Positions 1 through 5,182 of a stretch of 12,154 nt of DNA are shown here, in pieces. Each line of letters opens with the position of its first letter. The first letter of the stretch is position 1. Source of the DNA: Syntrophomonadaceae bacterium (lineage in GTDB: Bacteria; Bacillota; Syntrophomonadia; Syntrophomonadales; Syntrophomonadaceae); contig JAUNBV010000050.1 in the NCBI GenBank assembly GCA_030526885.1, positions 1-12,154 of the forward strand. Reading direction: 5' to 3'. The position numbers were made by a program, and so were the translations under genes. A model generated the notes under the pieces. That model ran no database searches. It saw nothing but the letters and a program-made list of their open reading frames with translations, and had not been told where the DNA came from.

Positions 1-31
1 CTGACCCCTGACCCCTAATCCCTGACCCCTG
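1..31. repeat. Heptanucleotide tandem repeat (TGACCCC unit)
   Basis: From position 2 the sequence has an exact 7-base period: TGACCCC, TGACCCC, TAATCCC, TGACCCC, then TG. One of four units is degenerate. The array starts at the window edge and may continue to the left. It resembles the short tandemly repeated heptamers (STRR) known from cyanobacterial intergenic regions. Here it lies outside any gene I can support. The period is directly visible; any function is unknown. Confidence 0.75.
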
Positions 32-114
32 CAAAGCGCTCCGCGCCCGCTCACGTAATTCCCTGCGGCGACATTTATTTTAAGGCCGCACGATGTTGGA
101 ACGCTTTGGTTTTT
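32..114 (+). terminator. Large nested hairpin followed by a T run, possible terminator
   Basis: An outer stem pairs 32-42 with 98-108 (10 of 11 pairs) and an inner stem pairs 64-69 (TGCGGC) with 85-90 (GCCGCA). TTTTT follows at 110-114. This could terminate a gene lying to the left of the window. The outer loop is long for a classical intrinsic terminator, so it could instead be a remnant of a repeated element linked to the neighbouring heptamer array. Confidence 0.35.
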
Positions 115-244
115 AGCATATAAGACATAATATAATATAGAAAATTGTTCATTATTATCCTTGAGGGGCGGGGGCGGCCTCATGAACCGCCCGGCGGGTT
201 TTCGCTTCACCCGCGCGCAGTTCCTCAATGGTTTTACGATCGCC

Positions 245-280
245 GGCCGAGCCGCCTTTGCCTTTCAAGGGGGCTCGGTC
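245..280. repeat. Inverted repeat immediately upstream of a -10 box
   Basis: Positions 245-253 pair with 272-280 (nine pairs, one G-U). After one mismatch, 255-258 pair with 267-270, leaving an 8-base loop. No T run follows, so it does not look like a terminator. It occupies the place of the -35 and spacer region of the TATAAT at 286-291, where a regulator-binding site could sit. Confidence 0.4.
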
Positions 281-285
281 GGTGC

Positions 286-291
286 TATAAT
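286..291 (+). promoter_or_regulatory. Candidate -10 box for the two-component operon
   Basis: A perfect TATAAT lies about 70 bases upstream of the kinase start. Only a poor -35 match (TTTCAA, 263-268) stands at 17-base spacing, so if this promoter is real it may depend on an activator. The inverted repeat at 245-280 overlaps it. Confidence 0.35.
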
Positions 292-362
292 GGAATAAGA
301 TGTCGGATATTGATGTGCGGCAAGGGGGCACTGAAGATTGAGCGGCGACCGGGAGGAAGGCT

Positions 363-2144
363 ATGAAAATGAAGCGGGATCCGTTTATGCTCATAACCGC
401 GCTGGCGTGCCTGGTGATGCTGGTGTTGCTGTGGGCCGGGACGCTGTTTGGCCCGGCGGCGTTTGACAGCGCGCGCTTGAGCCGCCATGACCCGCGGGCT
501 TTTGACGCGGGCTGGCAGCGGCTGGCGGCGGACGGGTCGCGCGCGGCCATCTCCCTGCCGGCGGGGATGAAAGCGGAGCCGTATGAGCCGGTGACGCTGG
601 TGAATACGATACCCGAAGCCTATCAAGGCAGTACGCTGCTGTTCCGCTCCGAGCAGCAGGAGGTGGCGGTGAGCCTGGACGGGGAGCCGATATATGCTTA
701 CGGGGAGCTAGGCAGCCACCGCTTCATTAAAACCGTGCCCAGCCACTGGAATATCGTGGAGCTGCCGGCGCACGCCGGCGGCGGGGAGATACGGGTGACG
801 CTGACCTCGGCTTATCCCGATATTTCCGGCTATGTGAAGGGCTTTTGGCTCGGCGATTACGCGCAGTGCCTGGGCTTTATCAATTCCAGTACCGCTATGG
901 GCATGGTTTTAAGCGTGGTCATCCTGTTTCTGGGCCTGTTTTATCTCTGTGCCGCTTTCCTCATGTCGGGCCGCCGGTTTAAACCCGGGGTGTTGCTGTA
1001 TTGGAGCCTTTTCACGCTGCTGGCCGGGGTGTGGTCTTTGGGCGCGGCGCGGGTGGACCAATTCCTGTTCGTCAATCCCTATATCATGTGGATGGCGACT
1101 TATGTGGCTTTGCTGCTGCTGCCGCTGCCCATCTACTATTACATATATATCAGCTCCCGCGACGCGGAACTGCGCCGGGTGGTAAACCCGTTGATAACCA
1201 TAAATATAGGCATCATCATCATTTGCCTGCTCCTGCAGCTCTTCGGGGCCTACGACCTGTGGGAGATGCGCCTGGCGGCGCGGGGCCTGGTGGTGGTGTG
1301 TATGGTGGTGTTCCTGTGGAGCGGCCTGGCGGCGGCGGTGGATATGACATCCGCGCTGCAGCGGGTGCGGGCGGTGGTCATCATCCTGGCGGCCATCACT
1401 ACCTTTACCGCGGCGGTGTTCCTGTATGACGAACAGGAGGCGCTGGTGGGCAACTCGCTGCGCCTGGCGATTATAATCATCGTGCTGCTGTGGGGCATGA
1501 TATCGCTGCGCCGCACTACGCAGGAGGCGCGGGCGGCCAGCCGCCTGCGGGCGGAGATCAAGGCCCAGCAGTTGCTGGTCATGGCCAGCCAGATAAGGCC
1601 GCATTTCATCTATAATACGCTGGGGGCCATCCACGGGCAGATATCCGCGGCGCCGGAGCTGGCCGAGGAGATGGTGTACAGCTTTTCCAAGTATCTGCGG
1701 GCCAATATCGACGCGGTGTCCGGTACCGGCACGATCCCCTTCGCGCGGGAGCTGGAGCATATCAAAAATTACGCCCGCATCGAGGAGCTGCGCTTTATTG
1801 GCCGGGTAGGGGTGGAATACGATATCGAGACGGATGAGTTTGAACTGCCGCCGCTGACGGTGCAGCCGCTGGTGGAGAATGCCATCAAGCACGGCATCTG
1901 CAAAAAACGCGAAGGCGGCACGGTGTGGGTGCGCACGCGCGAGGAGCCGGGGGCGTATGTCATCCGGGTGGAGGATGACGGCGTGGGCTTCGCGCCGGAG
2001 GATATAGCCGCCGCCGCCGGCTCGTCCGGCATCAGGAACATACGCTTCCGCCTGGAGGCGATGATGGGCGGCACGGTGGAGATCGGGGTGCGCCCCGGCG
2101 GCGGAACGGTGGCGGTGGTGAGGATACCCAGGTCCGGGCATTAA
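363..2144 (+). CDS. Membrane sensor histidine kinase, LytS/HPK7 type
   Basis: This is the sensor kinase of a two-component system (593 aa). An N-terminal membrane anchor (about residues 9-30) is followed by an extracytoplasmic beta-rich domain (about 31-172). Next comes a block of about seven hydrophobic spans (about 175-380), a layout like the 7TMR-DISM receptors. The cytoplasmic part carries an H-box of the His_kinase family, RPHFIYNTL, with H414 as the presumed phosphorylated residue. It then has a HATPase domain with N-box VENAIKHG (504-511), G1 box DDGVGF (538-543) and a GSSGIRN G2 box. The start is supported by GGGAGGAAGG just upstream. The response regulator begins 21 bases after its stop, so the two are surely co-transcribed. 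The ligand is unknown. A sensing role for formate, CO2 or metal would be a guess from location only. Confidence 0.9.
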   Translation: MKMKRDPFMLITALACLVMLVLLWAGTLFGPAAFDSARLSRHDPRAFDAGWQRLAADGSRAAISLPAGMKAEPYEPVTLVNTIPEAYQGSTLLFRSEQQEVAVSLDGEPIYAYGELGSHRFIKTVPSHWNIVELPAHAGGGEIRVTLTSAYPDISGYVKGFWLGDYAQCLGFINSSTAMGMVLSVVILFLGLFYLCAAFLMSGRRFKPGVLLYWSLFTLLAGVWSLGAARVDQFLFVNPYIMWMATYVALLLLPLPIYYYIYISSRDAELRRVVNPLITINIGIIIICLLLQLFGAYDLWEMRLAARGLVVVCMVVFLWSGLAAAVDMTSALQRVRAVVIILAAITTFTAAVFLYDEQEALVGNSLRLAIIIIVLLWGMISLRRTTQEARAASRLRAEIKAQQLLVMASQIRPHFIYNTLGAIHGQISAAPELAEEMVYSFSKYLRANIDAVSGTGTIPFARELEHIKNYARIEELRFIGRVGVEYDIETDEFELPPLTVQPLVENAIKHGICKKREGGTVWVRTREEPGAYVIRVEDDGVGFAPEDIAAAAGSSGIRNIRFRLEAMMGGTVEIGVRPGGGTVAVVRIPRSGH

Positions 2145-2165
2145 GGGTCAAGGGGGGTGAAGGGC

Positions 2166-2975
2166 ATGAAGACCATTCTGGTAGACGATGAGTTATGGGC
2201 CATGTCGCGATTCGAGCGGGAGTGCGCTAAGGACCCGATGTTTGATGTGATGGGCATGTTTGACCAGCCGACGGACGCGCTGGAGTATGCGCGCCATAAC
2301 CGGGTCGATTTCGCGCTGCTGGATATCGAGATGCAGGAGATCAACGGCCTGGCCTTGGGGGTGATGCTGCGCGAGCTGCATCCGGATATCATCATTATAT
2401 ATGTCACCGCCTACAGCCGCTATTCGCTGGATGCTATGAAGATGAAGGCGGATTATTTCATACTGAAGCCATACAATCTGGAGGATGTGAAGGACGCGCT
2501 GCAACGGGCCAAGCTGCTGTCGGCGCGGCAGGATAAGCCAATCGTGATAAAGACCTTCGGCCATTTCGAAGTGTTCGTGAACGGCAAGCCGGTCTATTTT
2601 TCCAGCGCCAAGGCCAAAGAGCTTTTGGCGGTGCTGGTGGACCGGCAGGGCGGCATCATAACCGCGGAGGAACTCTTGTCGCTGATGTGGGAGGACCGCC
2701 CCCATGACGACAACAGCTTAAGCCTGTGCCGCAAGGCGGCGTACCGCCTGCGCCGTACGCTGGAGGAGGCGGGGATTGCGGAATTGCTGGCGGAGGAAAA
2801 AAACGGCCGCCGCATCAGGCCGGAACTGGTGGAGTGCGATTACTACCGCTTCCTGGCCGGGGACGAGGCGGCCCGCCGCCAGTTCGGCGGCATTTATATG
2901 GCGAATTATAGCTGGGGGGAGACGACTTTGGCGGCGTTGGAGCGGATGTCCGGCACTTTCTCCCGGAGCGATTGA
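2166..2975 (+). CDS. Response regulator with SARP-like winged-helix output domain
   Basis: This is the partner of the upstream kinase (269 aa). The receiver domain (1-120) has the acidic pair D7/D8, phospho-acceptor D53 in FALLDIEM, T81 and K101 in ILKPY. After a linker, residues from about 128 (IKTFGHFEVFVNGKPVYF) form a Trans_reg_C/SARP-type winged helix (SAKAKELLAVLVDRQGG, ITAEELLSLMWED). A short tail then resembles only the beginning of a bacterial transcriptional activation domain (about 215-265). It therefore differs from the LytTR or AraC regulators often paired with LytS-type kinases. ATG 2166 is chosen over GTG 2157 because AGGGGGGTGA precedes it and receivers usually start MKTILVDDE. 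The last four codons and the stop lie inside the left arm of an inverted repeat (2963-2983), so the original C-terminus may have been altered. DNA targets are unknown. Confidence 0.88.
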   Translation: MKTILVDDELWAMSRFERECAKDPMFDVMGMFDQPTDALEYARHNRVDFALLDIEMQEINGLALGVMLRELHPDIIIIYVTAYSRYSLDAMKMKADYFILKPYNLEDVKDALQRAKLLSARQDKPIVIKTFGHFEVFVNGKPVYFSSAKAKELLAVLVDRQGGIITAEELLSLMWEDRPHDDNSLSLCRKAAYRLRRTLEEAGIAELLAEEKNGRRIRPELVECDYYRFLAGDEAARRQFGGIYMANYSWGETTLAALERMSGTFSRSD

Positions 2976-3137
2976 AAGCGCCGGATACGGCGTCAAGCGG
3001 AGCTTGCCCGACCCTCGCGTACCCTTAGTACGCGTCGGCCCGAGCAAACTCCGCTTTCCTTGTCTGCGGCGCTTTCAGTTCGCTCTGTGGTGCGGTGGGA
3101 GACCGCGCTCTGCGGCGCTTTCAATCGCTCCGGAAGA
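2959..3137. repeat. Nested inverted-repeat element between convergent genes
   Basis: A perfect 21-bp inverted repeat (2963-2983 with 3113-3133) extends by three more pairs beyond one mismatch (2959-2961 with 3135-3137). Inside it a second, imperfect hairpin pairs 2995-3022 with 3028-3056 around the loop CCTTA. A third pairs 3090-3096 with 3102-3108. A 15-base direct repeat (3063-3077 and 3109-3123) gives the left arm a second possible partner. The element fills the entire gap between the convergent response regulator and carbonic anhydrase. It could be a miniature inverted-repeat mobile element or REP-like intergenic repeat, or a bidirectional terminator built from one. No transposase or target-site duplication is seen. 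Confidence 0.75.
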
Positions 3138-3142
3138 TTAGC

Positions 3143-3832
3143 TTATAACAGGCGTTTGATGCGCGAGGCCAGGGCGGGGAGGGATTTTTGCTTCATGGCG
3201 TCCTCGCTCTTTTCGCCGTTGATGTTTACCACCCACACTTTGCCGTGGCCGGCGCCGTAGATGTCGTGCAGGTCGAGGTGCAGGCCCAGGATGGTGAGTT
3301 CCTCGCGGTCCACCAGTTGTTTTATCTGGGGCACGGCCAGCAGGCGTTCCAGCTGCATGTCCACGTTGTGCTCGGAGAGCTGGCCCCATTTCAGCGGGGT
3401 CTCATCGGCGATTATCTGCACCCCCCGGGTCTGCGCGGCCATCAGCGAGCTCTTGACGTTGACCAATTCTTTTTGAATGGCGTCCGGTTCCCCGGAATAG
3501 TCGCCGGAGGCGGCTTTCACCGCGCCGCAGTCGGTGTGGCCCATCACCAGCAGCAAGGGGGTGTGCAGGTGCAGCACGCCGTAGAGCACGGAGCCCAAGC
3601 TGTTTAAAACTTGATTGCCGATGTTTTCTACGCAGAATACCCGGTTGAAGGTATTGCCGAAAATTCCGGTAGGCACGCGGGCGTCGCAACAGGTAATCAG
3701 GGTGGCGAAGGGGTGTTGCCGGTAGTCTTTAGCGGCAAATTCCTCCAAAGGGAAAGCTCCCTCAAAGCTTCCCAGGTCGGTGGATATTTCGGCCAGCAAA
3801 GCCGAAAGGTCGGGGTGTACTGTGTGTTCCAT
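3143..3832 (-). CDS. Beta-class carbonic anhydrase
   Basis: This cytoplasmic zinc enzyme interconverts CO2 and bicarbonate (229 aa). The beta-class signature is clear: C48-x-D50-x-R52 in CCDARVPTG, then H99 and C102 in MGHTDCGAVKAA. Together these give the Cys-His-Cys zinc ligands and the Asp/Arg dyad. No signal peptide is present. The ATG at 3832 is preferred over TTG 3868 and ATG 3853 because GGAGG stands 8 bases upstream of it; the earlier starts have poor sites. It is transcribed away from the formate transporter gene and toward the two-component operon, ending just beside the inverted-repeat element. Placement next to a formate dehydrogenase suggests that it supplies or removes CO2 for that reaction. 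This is inference from context; the enzyme assignment itself is firm. Confidence 0.93.
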   Translation of the reverse strand: MEHTVHPDLSALLAEISTDLGSFEGAFPLEEFAAKDYRQHPFATLITCCDARVPTGIFGNTFNRVFCVENIGNQVLNSLGSVLYGVLHLHTPLLLVMGHTDCGAVKAASGDYSGEPDAIQKELVNVKSSLMAAQTRGVQIIADETPLKWGQLSEHNVDMQLERLLAVPQIKQLVDREELTILGLHLDLHDIYGAGHGKVWVVNINGEKSEDAMKQKSLPALASRIKRLL

Positions 3833-4185
3833 CAAACATTCCTCCACTCTCATAATTTTCTTTATCAAATTATAATTAATTATAATAATTAAAAATCATG
3901 TAGGTATTTTGTGTTTTGTGAAGAACTTATATTTACTATATATGAAAATGCCAGTTTCGGCAATCATGTATTAAGAAACGGGATATACATATTTTGACCC
4001 GGTGTCGGCCCGCTTTCTCGATGAGGGGGAAAGGGTGCGCGTTTTGTTTCGCCTGTAGGGCGATGAGCGGAACGGACAGCGGGCGAAGCATGTGATACTC
4101 GAAACGAAGGGAGGCAAGCAGCAAAGGCATATCAGTTAACGTACCGGTAAAACAAATACTAATTGTTGAGGAGAGTGAAGAGAAA
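3833..4185. promoter_or_regulatory. Divergent intergenic region and long focA leader
   Basis: This 353-base region lies between carbonic anhydrase (-) and focA (+). The left part (3855-3945) is very AT-rich. On the minus strand there are TATAAT boxes at 3874-3869 and 3884-3879, with no good -35. On the plus strand TTGTGA (3916-3921) and TATATG (3939-3944) stand 17 bases apart as a plausible focA promoter. That would give focA a leader of about 235 bases. The leader is GC-richer and contains small stems, for example 4049-4053 with 4059-4063, and the palindrome TACCGGTA at 4142-4149. I do not recognise a known riboswitch in it. GAGGAG at 4169-4174 is the focA ribosome binding site. Confidence 0.4.
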
Positions 4186-5037
4186 ATGAATTTTATGACT
4201 CCAGCAGAAATTGCCGTAGCCGTCAGTAATGCGGGTAAAGGTAAGACCGAACTTCCTTTCATTAAAATGTTTGTTATGGGTATACTGGCCGGGGCTTATA
4301 TCGGCTTTGGAGCCAACTTGGCAACCAAAGTGGGCGCGGCTCCGGATGCCAACACTTCTATCGGGATTGTCCTTTTTGGCGCTGTATTCTCCGTCGGCCT
4401 GATGATGGTCGTTATCGGCGGCTCCGAGCTGTTTACCGGCAATAACATGTTCTGCCTGGTTTCTACCGTTGACGGGCAGAATGGCGTAGGCGGCCTGCTG
4501 TATAACTGGGTAGTCGTCTTTATCGCCAACTTTGTTGGCTCCCTGCTCCTGATGCTTATAATTTTCTACGGTAACTTCTGGTTCTCGGGTGGGGAATTGA
4601 CCGCGCACGGGATTAAGGCCATGGGCATCGCCAAGGCCAAGATGTCGCTCACCTTTGGTGAAGCCTTCTGCCGCGGCATCTGCTGTAACTGGCTGGTATG
4701 TATGGCGGTCTGGCTGGCTCTGGCGGCTAAAGATGTAGTGGGCAAGATTTTCGGTATTTTCTTCCCCATCATGGCCTTCGTTGCCAGCGGCTTTGAGCAT
4801 AGTGTTGCCAACATGTTCTTCATCCCCATGGGCATCAGCATTGCCAATGCCGCTCCCGCCGACCTGGTCGCTGCTGCGTCCAGTATCCCGGCCGAAGCCA
4901 TCGGACAATTTTTCAGCTATGGCAATTTCATGCTGAGTAACCTGTTGCCGGTCACGTTAGGCAATATCGTGGGCGGCGGCATTTTTGTGGGCTGCTTCTA
5001 TTGGTTTATTTATCTGCGCGGCAGAAGCAAAGCCTAA
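4186..5037 (+). CDS. focA: Formate/nitrite transporter (FNT family), probable formate channel
   Basis: This is an integral membrane channel of the FNT family (283 aa; members are usually 250-300 aa), which form pentamers that pass formate, nitrite or hydrosulfide. Hydrophobic helices run through the whole protein. Family landmarks are GAYIGFG near residue 45, ELFTGNNM near residue 85, NFVGSLLL, the FCRGICCNWLVCMAVWLA segment, and GFEHSVANM with the conserved pore histidine H205. The start ATG follows GAGGAG at a spacing of 11 bases. It lies 145 bases upstream of the formate dehydrogenase operon on the same strand, which makes formate the likely substrate. NirC (nitrite) and HSC (hydrosulfide) relatives cannot be excluded from sequence alone. 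Between it and fdhA is a structured stretch that may limit readthrough. Confidence 0.88.
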   Translation: MNFMTPAEIAVAVSNAGKGKTELPFIKMFVMGILAGAYIGFGANLATKVGAAPDANTSIGIVLFGAVFSVGLMMVVIGGSELFTGNNMFCLVSTVDGQNGVGGLLYNWVVVFIANFVGSLLLMLIIFYGNFWFSGGELTAHGIKAMGIAKAKMSLTFGEAFCRGICCNWLVCMAVWLALAAKDVVGKIFGIFFPIMAFVASGFEHSVANMFFIPMGISIANAAPADLVAAASSIPAEAIGQFFSYGNFMLSNLLPVTLGNIVGGGIFVGCFYWFIYLRGRSKA

Positions 5038-5052
5038 AGCATTTTATATTAG

Positions 5053-5130
5053 CCCTTGAGCAAGGCGTTGCAAGCCGGCGGGATGAGGGCGGATTTCCAA
5101 AAAAAGTACCGTTGGCGCACGCCTTGTTTT
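5053..5130 (+). promoter_or_regulatory. Structured RNA / possible terminator-attenuator between focA and fdhA
   Basis: CAAGGCGT (5061-5068) pairs perfectly with ACGCCTTG (5119-5126). Inside, 5074-5081 pairs fully with 5109-5116 (two G-U pairs), and TTTT follows at 5127-5130. The arrangement resembles a long intrinsic terminator. A competing small hairpin pairs CCTT (5054-5057) with AAGG (5062-5065), using part of the left arm. Mutually exclusive folds like these are typical of attenuators. No convincing separate promoter for fdhA is seen downstream, so this region may set how much focA transcription continues into fdhA. Confidence 0.45.
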
Positions 5131-5182
5131 AGTGTAGATTAGAGAGAAGAAAAAGACATTATATTTTTAGGGAGTGATGCAA

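Larger units (their letters stand above)
115..362. other. Non-coding leader region upstream of the kinase gene
   Basis: No convincing gene is seen. The stretch begins with a very AT-rich run (about 115-150) containing a TATAAT at 131-136 with no well-spaced -35 box. It continues with GC-rich sequence holding a long inverted repeat (245-280) and a second TATAAT at 286-291. Open frames crossing it in both directions lack ribosome binding sites and plausible starts. Confidence 0.5.

Noticed and set aside
1..31. CRISPR array
   Set aside because: The units are 7 bases long and contiguous with no spacers.
184..202. Short GC hairpin followed by TTTT as an intrinsic terminator
   Set aside because: Only four solid pairs with a three-base loop, and no gene on the plus strand immediately upstream to terminate.
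155..300. Minus-strand frame whose translation includes KTIEELRAGEAKTRRAVHEA
   Set aside because: It looks somewhat protein-like, but it has only a TTG start without a ribosome binding site and crosses a promoter-like region and inverted repeat.
3833..3868. Earlier carbonic anhydrase starts at TTG 3868 or ATG 3853
   Set aside because: Neither has a good ribosome binding site, whereas GGAGG is properly placed before ATG 3832.
3945..4185. Known riboswitch (molybdenum cofactor, tetrahydrofolate, ZTP, c-di-GMP or glycine type) upstream of focA
   Set aside because: I compared it with remembered core motifs of these classes and found no convincing match; only generic stems are visible.
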